A stretch of DNA of 64,000 nucleotides from a bacterium (GTDB lineage: Bacteria > Zixibacteria > MSB-5A5 > GN15 > FEB-12), in the NCBI GenBank assembly GCA_020444475.1, contig JAHLKV010000004.1:148304-212303 (forward strand), read 5' to 3'. The first letter of the stretch is position 1; each line of letters opens with the position of its first letter. The notes below the pieces were generated by a model. The model did not search any database. It saw only the letters and a program-made list of their open reading frames with translations, and had not been told where the DNA came from. The position numbers and the translations under genes are program-made. Below are positions 53,668 to 61,980 of this stretch, piece after piece.

Positions 53668-55122
53668 TTGACTCGGGGACAGCATCTTGCGGAACCACAG
53701 CCGAGTCTTCGAACGGGAGACCACGTCTCAATTATGGGCAAACCAAATGCCGTCACCGGCTATGCGCTGAAGATTACCATTCCGTATTTGCTGGTGAGTT
53801 TTCTGTGGATCGTGTTTTCGGACCGGTTTGTCGAGGGAATCGCTGTCGACAAGGTAGCCCTCTCGACCATGCAGACGTACAAGGGATGGTTCTTCATCAC
53901 CATGTCGGCGCTGCTCGTATTCGTTATCTCTCTTCGATATCTCAAAGAACTCCAGCAGGCCGGTCAGATTCTCAAGCAGAGTCAGGAGGTTCTTTCGGAG
54001 ACACAGCGGGTGATGGCCACACTGTACGCAAACCTGCCTGGATTTGCGTATCGCCGGCAGCTCGACCGCGACTGGCACATGCAGTTCGTCAGCGACGGGT
54101 GTTTTGATACGGTGGGATACACGCCCCACGAACTGGTGAACGAAGTGGCGGCACCGTACACGGATCTTATTCTCGACGGAGACCGGGAACGGATAGGCGA
54201 CGCGATCGATACGGCGGTTGTTGACGGCAGCACGTACCAGGTGGAGTACCGGGTCCGCCATCGCGACGGATCGGTTCGCTGGGTCTGGGAGCAGGGCTGT
54301 GGAGTATATGGCGAGCGGGGGGCACTCCTGGCGCTGGAAGGGTTTATAACCGACATCTCGGAGAAAAAGCAGCTGCAGGAGCAGCTGCAGGCTTCGGCGC
54401 GCCTGGAGCACATCGGCCAGGCAGCCTCGACGATCATCCACGATCTGAAGAACCAGATGCAGGTCATTCTCGGCAATGTCGAGCTTCTTCGGCTTCAGCC
54501 GATTCCGCCGAAGAGCAGCCGGCACCTTGACGTGATCGAGAACCAGGTGGAAGTGATGCTGTCGTGCAGCCGAGAGATGCTCGACTACGCGCGGGGCGAG
54601 AACTCGTTGAAGTTTACTCCGGTCGATATGCGCGCGCTTCTCCGTCTACTGGTTGATACCTATGGTCCGGAGTTCGCCAAACACGGTATCGATCTGACTC
54701 TCGAGTTCCGTGAGGAGTCGGACGTCTCGGTGATGTTCGACCTGGATCACGACCGGATCGCGCGCGCCCTGATTAATCTCATAGTCAACGCCAGAGATGC
54801 GCTCAAGAACGGCGGCGAGATCGCGCTGCGGGCGCATGTCGGACGTGACAAGATCACGATCGAAATTCAGGACAACGGGCCAGGGATACCCGAAGAGATC
54901 CAGGGTCGGTTGTTCGATGCGTTTGTCACGCACGGCAAGACGGGGGGGACCGGGCTGGGTCTGGCGATAGTCCGCAAGATCGTCGAATCACACGGGGGGT
55001 CGATCGGTTATCAAAGCGCTTTGGGAGCGGGGACGACATTCATTGTTGTCCTGCCGCGACTGGGCATGGCTGCCCCGCAGCGCCTGCAAGAGGTGTCAGA
55101 GTCGGTTCCGGTGGCGAATTAG
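53668..55122 (+). CDS. Orphan PAS-domain sensor histidine kinase
   Basis: 484 residues from TTG 53668, which has GGGGGAGA 8 bases ahead; ATG 53734 is an alternative with no such site. Two helices (ITIPYLLVSFLWIVFS, WFFITMSALLVFVISLRYL) flank a short external loop. A PAS domain follows (MQFVSDGCFDTVGYTPHELV, VEYRVRHRDGSVRWVWEQG). The His is in IIHDLKNQMQVILGNVELL at about 258, an HDLxN form; then N box NLIVNARDAL, G1 DNGPGIP, G2 GKTGGTGLGLAIV. No response regulator adjoins it, so its partner is unknown. Confidence 0.88.
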   Translation: MTRGQHLAEPQPSLRTGDHVSIMGKPNAVTGYALKITIPYLLVSFLWIVFSDRFVEGIAVDKVALSTMQTYKGWFFITMSALLVFVISLRYLKELQQAGQILKQSQEVLSETQRVMATLYANLPGFAYRRQLDRDWHMQFVSDGCFDTVGYTPHELVNEVAAPYTDLILDGDRERIGDAIDTAVVDGSTYQVEYRVRHRDGSVRWVWEQGCGVYGERGALLALEGFITDISEKKQLQEQLQASARLEHIGQAASTIIHDLKNQMQVILGNVELLRLQPIPPKSSRHLDVIENQVEVMLSCSREMLDYARGENSLKFTPVDMRALLRLLVDTYGPEFAKHGIDLTLEFREESDVSVMFDLDHDRIARALINLIVNARDALKNGGEIALRAHVGRDKITIEIQDNGPGIPEEIQGRLFDAFVTHGKTGGTGLGLAIVRKIVESHGGSIGYQSALGAGTTFIVVLPRLGMAAPQRLQEVSESVPVAN

Positions 55123-55212
55123 CGTCTCGGATCGCCGCCGCAGGATCTCCATTTTCCCACGTGAATTCACTGGACGGGCTTCTCTTCGAGGACTATATTG
55201 GTCCATAAAGTA

Positions 55213-55235
55213 ATGAAAATGATGTTCATTTTCAT
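55213..55235. promoter_or_regulatory. Fur-box-like operator
   Basis: Arms ATGAAAATGA and TCATTTTCAT are perfect inverted copies separated by three bases, an AT-rich 23-base site in GC-rich DNA. It matches the general form of Fur operators (NATGATNATCATNAT type). It lies 90 bases before the haem monooxygenase-like start and would place that gene under iron control. Confidence 0.72.
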
Positions 55236-55324
55236 TTAGGGCCGGCCGTTGAACTTCACCGGGTGAAATGAAGAGCGCGATCGGCGGAAATCCGAAACCT
55301 TCCGGGCGCAGGGAGCATCAACTT

Positions 55325-55660
55325 ATGTTTGTGGCAGTCAACTACATCACCTGTCGTGAGGATTACCGGGAGCGATTTGAGGAGCTGTTTCGGAGTCGGG
55401 CGGGGGCAATCGACGAGATGCCGGGTTTCGTGCGCATGCAGGTCCTTCGGCCTCGGGACAACGGCGGAAAGACGGATCGGTCGGCGTATCTGGTCGTGAG
55501 TGAGTGGGACTCGGAGGCGGATTTCAAGCGGTGGACGAAGTCCGAGGCGTTTGAGAAAGGGCATCGCCGCGGATTCGACGATGTCAAGGCGGCACGTGAG
55601 CGGGGAGAAGCGGCGCCGATGAAATCCGAGTTTGTCACGTACGATGTGATCACGCGATGA
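55325..55660 (+). CDS. Antibiotic biosynthesis monooxygenase-type protein, possibly haem-degrading
   Basis: 111 residues from ATG 55325 with GGGAG 9 bases ahead. The dimeric ferredoxin-like ABM fold is suggested by MFVAVNYITCREDYRERFEE, MPGFVRMQVLRP and YLVVSEWDSEADFKRW. An N-terminal Asn (NYIT), Trp in EWDSEADF and a His in FEKGHRR match the N-W-H set used by IsdG/HmoA-type haem monooxygenases. The Fur-type operator upstream supports a role in freeing iron from haem. The stop overlaps the next short gene by ATGA. Confidence 0.78.
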   Translation: MFVAVNYITCREDYRERFEELFRSRAGAIDEMPGFVRMQVLRPRDNGGKTDRSAYLVVSEWDSEADFKRWTKSEAFEKGHRRGFDDVKAARERGEAAPMKSEFVTYDVITR

Positions 55661-55764
55661 AGGAGTGGATCAAGCGACTCGGGGTGGTCGGGTTTATGTT
55701 TTTTCTGGTGAAAGGTCTGGCGTGGTTGATCGTGCCGGTGTTGGTCGCAAAGAGTTGTAGTTAG
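55657..55764 (+). CDS. 35-residue membrane peptide coupled to the haem monooxygenase gene
   Basis: Starts at the ATGA overlapping the previous stop, reads MKEWIKRLGVVGFMFFLVKG, then LAWLIVPVLVAKSCS. One membrane helix with a basic N-terminus and a Cys near the end. Its position makes it part of the Fur-type operon by translational coupling. No family known; too short for a sure call, but overlap, helix and composition are all gene-like. Confidence 0.55.
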   Translation: MKEWIKRLGVVGFMFFLVKGLAWLIVPVLVAKSCS

Positions 55765-55800
55765 GAAGGTGCGGAACCGGTTGACCGGGCAGCGGCGCGA

Positions 55801-56106
55801 GTGTTTCTTGCAGGTATGTCGGGACTTTTCGCCAAACCATTTCGCTTTTTCGCCCGCTTCTTCCGGGGGGATGTTCACGGTGGTCTGAAGCTGATTATCG
55901 GGAGCGTCCTGCTGGTGCTGGTTACCGCCCTGCCGTGGCTGGTCTACGCTGTCGCCTGGCCGGAGTACTGGCGTGGAGGCGGCGCGATGTGGCCGGCGCT
56001 GGTCATGATGACGGGCTATGTGTTGGGACAGCTGGGAGTAGTTGTTGGGGGAATCTGGTTTCTGTGGTCGTTTTTTTTCGGTGGTCTGCGAGATGACGGT
56101 CGGTGA
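55801..56106 (+). CDS. Small membrane protein
   Basis: About 100 residues; GTG 55801 or ATG 55816 could be the start, neither with a good ribosome site. Amphipathic start MSGLFAKPFRFFARFFRG, then helices LIIGSVLLVLVTALPWLVYA and WPALVMMTGYVLGQLGVVVG continuing into a third. No family recognised. It may belong to the iron-controlled operon, 36 bases after the short peptide gene. Confidence 0.55.
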   Translation: MFLAGMSGLFAKPFRFFARFFRGDVHGGLKLIIGSVLLVLVTALPWLVYAVAWPEYWRGGGAMWPALVMMTGYVLGQLGVVVGGIWFLWSFFFGGLRDDGR

Positions 56107-56136
56107 TATATGGTTCCGGAAGTACACGTGGCGCAT

Positions 56137-56205
56137 GGGGACGTACGCCGCGCACGAAAACTGCGTCACATGTCGATCTTCTCCGTCGATCTAGCATGTG
56201 ACGCA
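56137..56205. repeat. Long hairpin repeat TGCGTCACATG/CATGTGACGCA, copy 1
   Basis: Arms TGCGTCACATG (56162-56172) and CATGTGACGCA (56195-56205) are perfect 11-base complements. A second copy with the same loop length lies at 61783-61826. Both are preceded by GGACGTACxCCGxGCACGA, itself a form of the GTGGTGCACG family, so this is a composite unit of about 70 bases. Downstream at about 56255 lies CTTCGACTCCGCTCAGGGTG, also present in altered form at 45510. Confidence 0.75.
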
Positions 56206-56289
56206 ACAGCGAATTGAGGCTGTCAGGCGGGGTCGCTTGACAGCACAGAACGTCCCCCTTCGACTCCGCTCAGGGTGACGGTGCAAGGT

Positions 56290-57171
56290 ATGAGCAAGAT
56301 TACAATTGATACAGTTCATCGCGATGACGTCCGGATGCGGGAGGCGTACTTTGCGTATGTGAAACGCGTTTTCTCTATGGCCGATTTCCGCGAGTGGCAC
56401 AACCGGGGCTGCTGGCCGGATGGCTACACGCCGGTGTCGGCGATGGTCGGTGGTGAGATCGTGTCGAATGTCTCGGTGGCGAAGATGGGGCTGCTGGTCG
56501 ATGGCGCGCCGGTACGCGGGATTCAGCTGGGGGCGGTGGGGACGGTGCCGGAGTATCGGGGGAAGGGGTTGTCGCGAATGGTCATGGACTACGTGATGGA
56601 GCAGTTCGCGGAGACGGTCGATATCATGTTCCTGTTCGGCAATGACGACGTGGTCGAGTTCTATCCGAGATTCGGGTTTGAGGCGCATCACGAACAGGTA
56701 TTCGTTCGAGACAGCGTGGCGCCAAAAGGGAATCTTCGGGCGCGACGCCTTGATATCAACGACCCGAACGACTGGGCGTTTCTCTGCGACAGGATTGCGA
56801 GGCGGGCGCCGCTCACGCGTTTGTTCGGCGCGGTGGAGTATGATTTCGTGACGACCTGGCATGTGATCAATCTGCATCGAGAACATGTGTGGTATGTCGA
56901 CGAGGCCGATTGCATAGCTATAGTCTCGGAGCGGGACGGGGTGGTCACAGTCTGGGACCTGATATTCGACGAGCCGGTAGATGTCGACAGCGTGGTGGCG
57001 AGTGTCATTCAAAGCGATGCCGTGCGTGAGGTGCAGTACTATTTCTCAGCGGACGTGGTCGAATTCAAGCATGATCGGACGGTGGCGCCGGAGGATTCTC
57101 ACTTGTTCGTGCGGGGGGAACTCCCGATAGCGGGGCGGGAGTTCAAGTTCCCGAGCACGGCCGAGACCTGA
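56290..57171 (+). CDS. GNAT N-acetyltransferase, Eis-like
   Basis: 293 residues from ATG 56290. N-terminal GNAT domain with QLGAVGTVPEYRGKGLSRMV as the acetyl-CoA site; FLFGNDDVVEFYPRFGFEAH follows. A second half of about 150 residues (YDFVTTWHVINLHREHVWYV to GELPIAGREFKFPSTAET) fits the tandem layout of Eis-type enzymes, which acetylate aminoglycosides and other amines. Substrate unknown. The start has only a weak AAGG. Confidence 0.72.
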   Translation: MSKITIDTVHRDDVRMREAYFAYVKRVFSMADFREWHNRGCWPDGYTPVSAMVGGEIVSNVSVAKMGLLVDGAPVRGIQLGAVGTVPEYRGKGLSRMVMDYVMEQFAETVDIMFLFGNDDVVEFYPRFGFEAHHEQVFVRDSVAPKGNLRARRLDINDPNDWAFLCDRIARRAPLTRLFGAVEYDFVTTWHVINLHREHVWYVDEADCIAIVSERDGVVTVWDLIFDEPVDVDSVVASVIQSDAVREVQYYFSADVVEFKHDRTVAPEDSHLFVRGELPIAGREFKFPSTAET

Positions 57172-57226
57172 TTTGGGTCGTGCAGTTCAATCTTGATCGA
57201 ATCCAAGTCATACCAAATACTTGAGT

Positions 57227-58708
57227 ATGGCTGTTTCCCGGACAAAAAAGATAGCGACGCTGGTGATCGTGCTTGGAGCGATGTATGTGTTGCTGATGGT
57301 GCCGATGCCGGCGCCCGAGGCACCGCGTGATACGGAGGCGAAGGCGTTTGCGTGGGATCGGGATGCGTACTGGAATTCGCTTGAGCAGCGGTTCGCCTCG
57401 GCGCGCCAGGCAGGCTGTGACTCGCTGGCTGATCAGATCGATCTTGGCCTGGCGGCGCTTGAACGTACCAACGGTCGCCTTCAGACTTCGGCGTTTCCGC
57501 CCGATGCCGCCATCTTTGACACGCTGCAATCGACATTGTTCGAGCTCGGTCCGTTGCTGGCGGCCTGTCCGAAGCGTCTGCCCGAGTATATCGATGCGTT
57601 TGGAGGCATCCGGCGCGCGGTGAAGGAGCAGTCCGTGCAGTGGGATATGAACTCGGCGGTGGCGCGGGCGTGCTTGTATCGCGTGCTGTACGGTGGAAGG
57701 ACGGCCATTGAGGAAGTGATGATGCAGGCGCCTGAGAATGCGATAACGGATGTCATAGTCGAGAGCGATGAGCCTTCCGCGACGCCGTCATCGACCATAC
57801 TCGGCGCCACGATTCATAGCGGGGACGTTCTGGTGTCGCGGGGTGGCGCGCCGACCTCGGCGCTGATAGCTCGCGGCAATGACTATCCCGGCAATTTCTC
57901 GCATAACGCGCTGGTGCATGTCGATCAAAAGACCGGCGAGGTGTCGATTATCGAGTCGCATATCGAGAAGGGGGTGGCGGTGGCGACGGTCGATGAGTAC
58001 CTGCGGGATACGAAACTTCGCGTGATGGTGCTGCGCCTTCGCTCCGACGTACCGGTCATGCAGGCTGATCCGATGCTGCCGCACCATGCCGCGACGTTCG
58101 CTTTGGCTCGGGCGACCAGCGAGCATATCCCGTATGATTTTGCGATGGATGTTGCGGATCCGTCGAAGCTATTCTGTTCCGAGGTCGCGTATGACGCCTA
58201 TCGGAGCTGCGGCGTGGAGTTGTGGTCGGCGCTGTCGCATATCTCGAATCCGGGGGCGCGGTCGTGGCTGGCGGCGTTCGGGGTCCGGCATTTTACAACG
58301 CACGAACCATCGGATCTGGAGTACGATCCGCAGGTGCGGGTGGTGGCGGAGTGGCGGGGGTTTGCGACGTTGTATCAGGATCGGTTGGACAACGCCGTGG
58401 TTGATGTCATGCTGGAGCAGGCTGATTCGGGAGCGGTGCTGACGTATGAACAGTCGAAGCTGCCGCTGGCGCGTCTGGCGAAGGCGTACAGCTGGGTGTT
58501 GAATCGATTCGAGGCAGTCGGACCGGTGCCCGAGGGCATGGACGCTTCAGCGGCGCTAAAAAACGAGTGGTTTTCTTCGCGTCACCACGCCACCCGCGAT
58601 CGGCTGAAGGTACGGGCCGAGCAGTTCGCGAAGGAGCGGGGCTACCGTCCACCGTACTGGGAGTTGGTGCGGCTGGCGCGGGAAGCATACGCGAGTTTGC
58701 CTGAATAA
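57227..58708 (+). CDS. YiiX-like permuted papain-fold hydrolase with membrane anchor
   Basis: 493 residues (TTG 57221 is an alternative). Anchor helix IATLVIVLGAMYVLLMVPMP, a helical part to about 185, then the hydrolase: GDVLVSRGGAPTSALIARG, the His in NFSHNALVHVDQ, and the Cys in DPSKLFCSEVAYDAY. In permuted NlpC/P60-type enzymes of the YiiX group the order His then Cys is normal. Likely substrates are lipids or peptidoglycan-related amides; not resolved. A C-terminal region of about 130 residues has no match known to me. Confidence 0.72.
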   Translation: MAVSRTKKIATLVIVLGAMYVLLMVPMPAPEAPRDTEAKAFAWDRDAYWNSLEQRFASARQAGCDSLADQIDLGLAALERTNGRLQTSAFPPDAAIFDTLQSTLFELGPLLAACPKRLPEYIDAFGGIRRAVKEQSVQWDMNSAVARACLYRVLYGGRTAIEEVMMQAPENAITDVIVESDEPSATPSSTILGATIHSGDVLVSRGGAPTSALIARGNDYPGNFSHNALVHVDQKTGEVSIIESHIEKGVAVATVDEYLRDTKLRVMVLRLRSDVPVMQADPMLPHHAATFALARATSEHIPYDFAMDVADPSKLFCSEVAYDAYRSCGVELWSALSHISNPGARSWLAAFGVRHFTTHEPSDLEYDPQVRVVAEWRGFATLYQDRLDNAVVDVMLEQADSGAVLTYEQSKLPLARLAKAYSWVLNRFEAVGPVPEGMDASAALKNEWFSSRHHATRDRLKVRAEQFAKERGYRPPYWELVRLAREAYASLPE

Positions 58709-58771
58709 ATCCGCCGTTCGGTGGTACGTTTTCCAAGCAGTCGAATTCAGTTTTGCCGTAAGGAGGGTGTC

Positions 58772-58948
58772 GTGAAGCTGGTTGTTCGCGATGATATCAA
58801 TCCCGTCTGTCCGCACTGTCAGGCGCCGCTGGCCAGTCTGTTTTGTCAGGAAGTGCATGCGACGCTGGGTCGTCGGTATGTCTACTTCTGCCCGCAGTGT
58901 TTGAAGATCCTGGGCGTGTCGCATCGCAAGGGATTCTGGATGGGTTGA
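58772..58948 (+). CDS. Small zinc-ribbon protein
   Basis: 58 residues from GTG 58772 with AAGGAGG 6-12 bases ahead, a very good site. Two CxxC pairs (NPVCPHCQAP and FCPQCLKI) form a likely zinc ribbon, joined by LASLFCQEVHATLGRRYVY. Function unknown; small proteins of this kind often bind nucleic acid or a larger partner. Confidence 0.7.
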   Translation: MKLVVRDDINPVCPHCQAPLASLFCQEVHATLGRRYVYFCPQCLKILGVSHRKGFWMG

Positions 58949-59022
58949 TGGCGCTTGCCGTCCCCCGGTGCGCCGAGTATCTTGCCTCCGTCTGAGAACA
59001 ATCTTGACGGAGGTTTCTTATC

Positions 59023-60039
59023 ATGACTTCCCGGCGGTTTTCCCTATTCATTTCTATTGTCCTGATGATGCTACTCGCGGGTGCGAGTGCCGGCGAGTCG
59101 GTTTCGCAGGCCGGTGTGGCGCACGATGTCTGCACGTTTTCGATCGTGGCGCGGGATTCCGCGACCGGCGAGCTGGGCGTGGCGGTGGCTTCGCGGTTTT
59201 TCGCGGTCGGTTCGGTGGTTCCGTGGGCGAAGGCGGGTGTCGGCGCGGTGGCGACGCAGGCGTATGCCAATACGACATTCGGGCCGCGGGGGCTGGCGCT
59301 GCTGGAAGGAGGGATGACCGCTCCGGATGTGGTGAAGGCGCTGATCGGTGAGGATGACAAGCCGGACCGTCGGCAGCTGGGAGTGGTCGATGCATCGGGG
59401 CGGTCGGCCTCGTACAGCGGCACGGGGTGCCTTGACTGGGCGGGATCGCGTAACGGGCCGAATTACGCCGTGCAGGGGAATATTCTCGCCGGCGAGCAGG
59501 TGGTGGTGGCGATGGAGGAGGCGTTTCTCCGTACCGACGGGACGCTGGCCGAGCGGTTGTATGCGGCGTTGCTGGCGGGGGAGAAGGCCGGTGGGGATGC
59601 GCGGGGGAAGCAGTCGGCGGCGATGCTGGTCGTTCGCGAGGGGGCCGGGTACGGCGGGTATACCGACCGGGCGATTGATATTCGGGTCGACGATCACGCC
59701 GAACCGTTCAAGGAGCTGGGGCGGCTGCTCGATCTGGCGCAGGTGAACTATTCGTGGAACGACGCCTGGACGTTGTTCACGCAGGAGAAGTTCGCCGAGG
59801 CGCTGCCGTATATGGAACGGGCGGCAAAACTGGCGCCGGATTATGCCGAGGTCTACTATGACCTGGCGGTGATTCGGCTGGCGAACGGGGATCGTGAAGG
59901 GGCGTTGGCGGCGATGGTGCGGGCGTTTGAATTGAATCCGAAGCTGATTGATGCTGCGGTTAAGGATGATGACTTGAGCGGGCTGCATGAGGATGAGGCG
60001 TTTCTGGATTTGGTTGGTGCAGCGGTGACGGGGGAGTAG
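59023..60039 (+). CDS. DUF1028 protein with C-terminal TPR region
   Basis: 338 residues with signal peptide (LFISIVLMMLLAGASAGES) and GGAGG before the ATG. DUF1028 is the Ntn-hydrolase-like domain from TFSIVARDSATGELGVAVAS to about residue 225 (KQSAAMLVVREGAGYGGYTD). The remaining 110 residues are TPR-like (EALPYMERAAKLAPDYAEVY, GALAAMVRAFELNPK). Family members are predicted peptidases or amidases, without known substrate. Stands alone on its strand. Confidence 0.8.
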   Translation: MTSRRFSLFISIVLMMLLAGASAGESVSQAGVAHDVCTFSIVARDSATGELGVAVASRFFAVGSVVPWAKAGVGAVATQAYANTTFGPRGLALLEGGMTAPDVVKALIGEDDKPDRRQLGVVDASGRSASYSGTGCLDWAGSRNGPNYAVQGNILAGEQVVVAMEEAFLRTDGTLAERLYAALLAGEKAGGDARGKQSAAMLVVREGAGYGGYTDRAIDIRVDDHAEPFKELGRLLDLAQVNYSWNDAWTLFTQEKFAEALPYMERAAKLAPDYAEVYYDLAVIRLANGDREGALAAMVRAFELNPKLIDAAVKDDDLSGLHEDEAFLDLVGAAVTGE

Positions 60040-60066
60040 GCTCTGTCGACATCGTGTGTCTGGAAG

Positions 60067-60400
60067 GCGCGGTGCACGAGGACGTACACCACGCACTTTA
60101 TCGGCGAGTGTCCCCGCCGTGGCGGGTTCGAAGACGGACCCGCCCTACAGTGTCATTTTCGCTCGGAGTGGGGGGATTGGGGACGGTTATCATTGACAAA
60201 ACGGTCAATTTATGTGTTATTTCGTCGGTGAATTAATGGGGGCGTATTGGCTGCAGGGTTGCCCTTCGATGGCACGGGGAGCCGGGCTGCAAGCAGCCTC
60301 GGCCTACGGCCGGAAGGCAGATGAGAGAGCAGTGCACCGTGACTGAAGTCACGGCCACGAGAGACTGCATTGATGGATTCCCCCGCCGCGGCGGGGGAAT
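60067..60400. repeat. Mixed hairpin repeats
   Basis: GTGCACGAGGACGTACACCA near 60072; GGCGGGT/ACCCGCC+CTAC at 60121-60148; GGCTGCAAGCAGCC with CTAC at 60285-60307 (as at 49259); and the inverted repeat TTCCCCCGCCGCGGCGGGGG near 60379-60399. No gene in this 380-base gap. Confidence 0.75.
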
Positions 60401-60422
60401 GACAAGGAACTGGGAGTGGTGA

Positions 60423-61619
60423 ATGAACAAGCTGATCTATCTCGATAACGCCGCCACGAGCTGGCCGAAGCCGGAGTCGGTGTATGACTTTATGGTCGAT
60501 TTCGCGCGGCGGTGCGGGGTCAATCCCGGGCGCTCCGGGTTCGATATGGCGATCGAGGCGGGAAATATCCTTGAAGATACCCGCAAGCGGTTGACGAAGT
60601 TGTTTGGCGGCGATGTCGAACATCCCGAGCGGATGGTTTTCTCCTACAATGCCACCGATTCGCTGAACCTGCTGATTCAGGGGCTGCTGAGTTCGGGAGA
60701 TCATGTAGTCACCACCAATCTCGAACACAACTCGGTCATTCGGCCGGTCAAGCACCTGGTGCGAGACGGCGGGGTCGAAGCGACATTCGTGCCGTTTGAC
60801 AGCGCCGGGTTTGTCGATCCGGATGATATCAAAAAGGCGATCAGGCCAAATACAAAACTGGTCATTGTCAATCACGGGTCAAACGTGATCGGGACGGTGC
60901 AGCACGTGAAAGAAATCGGCGCCGTGTGCAAGGAAGCGGGCGTGATTTTCGCGATCGACGCTTCGCAGACTGCCGGGCGGTACCCGATCGATATGACGGC
61001 GTGTCATATCGATGCGCTGGCCTTCACCGGACACAAGAGCATGATGGGTTCGACCGGGATCGGCGGGCTTTGTATTCGTACTGATATCGATATCCGTCAC
61101 ACCCGAAGCGGCGGGACAGGGGTGCGCTCGGCGTACCCATACCATCTCGATGAATACCCGTACCGCCTGGAGTATGGCACGCCCAATACGATGGGGATAG
61201 CATCGCTCTGGGCCGGGCAGGAGTGGATAGAGCAGCAGGGTGGAGTGGCCGCTATCCACGAGCGGGAGATGATGCTGGCGCAGAAGCTGGTCGACGGGCT
61301 GAAGCAGATTGACGGTGTAGTCACGTATTGCTGTGACTCGCTGGATGACCATATCTCGACGACGACGATCAATGTTGAAGGTCTGGAAGCCGGCGATGTA
61401 GGGATCATGCTCGATGTGGATTTCGATATCGCGACGCGGACCGGGCTACACTGCGCGCCGCTGGTGCACGAGCAGATCGGGACGCTGGACATTCACGGCG
61501 GAGTGCGGTTCTCGATCGGGGCATTTAATACCGACGAGCATATCGATGCGGCGCTGGCGGCGATCGGGGAGATTGCGGTGCGGGCGAAAGAGATGGGGAA
61601 GCTGGCGGCTAGCAAGTAG
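60423..61619 (+). CDS. Class V aminotransferase, cysteine desulfurase family
   Basis: 398 residues. YLDNAATSWPKP opens it; the PLP Lys is in FTGHKSMMGSTGIGGL; the catalytic Cys in TRTGLHCAPLVHEQIG corresponds to the RxGxHC of SufS-type enzymes, and the end GGVRFSIGAFNTDEHIDAAL is also typical. It should remove sulfur or selenium from cysteine/selenocysteine. No other Fe-S gene adjoins, so the partner is unknown; members of this subgroup are often single genes. Confidence 0.88.
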   Translation: MNKLIYLDNAATSWPKPESVYDFMVDFARRCGVNPGRSGFDMAIEAGNILEDTRKRLTKLFGGDVEHPERMVFSYNATDSLNLLIQGLLSSGDHVVTTNLEHNSVIRPVKHLVRDGGVEATFVPFDSAGFVDPDDIKKAIRPNTKLVIVNHGSNVIGTVQHVKEIGAVCKEAGVIFAIDASQTAGRYPIDMTACHIDALAFTGHKSMMGSTGIGGLCIRTDIDIRHTRSGGTGVRSAYPYHLDEYPYRLEYGTPNTMGIASLWAGQEWIEQQGGVAAIHEREMMLAQKLVDGLKQIDGVVTYCCDSLDDHISTTTINVEGLEAGDVGIMLDVDFDIATRTGLHCAPLVHEQIGTLDIHGGVRFSIGAFNTDEHIDAALAAIGEIAVRAKEMGKLAASK

Positions 61620-61635
61620 CAGCCCGGCAAGATTG

Positions 61636-61826
61636 CGTGGTGCACGGGGACCTACACCACGCACAGGGATCGGCAGGGAAGCGTGGTGCACGAGGACGTA
61701 CACCACGCACAGGGATCGGCAGGCTCCCACGCGAGACGCGTGGGGTACGGTTTCGCGGTGGACGTACACCGGGCACGAGAAATGCGTCACATGTCGATCT
61801 TCTTCGTCGACCTAGCATGTGACGCA
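61636..61826. repeat. Tandem GTGGTGCACG hairpins, GTAC-footed hairpin and long hairpin copy 2
   Basis: CGTGGTG/CACCACG stems at 61636-61661 and 61682-61707 form a direct repeat of 46 bases including AGGGATCGGCAGG; CCCACGCGAGACGCGTGGG+GTAC at 61726-61748; TGCGTCACATG/CATGTGACGCA at 61783-61826. No gene between 61620 and 61980. Confidence 0.8.
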
Positions 61827-61980
61827 ACACGAAGGTTTCGCGGGGGAAGTACACCGGGCACAAATCCCTCTTGACAAATAGACGCGACTGGTCCACTTTA
61901 CGGCGATCCTGCCCGGTCGGGGCGCCGTTCGTGCGGCTCCGATCGGTCTCCCGAGCACCTGTCGTAACAAAGGTCCTGTC

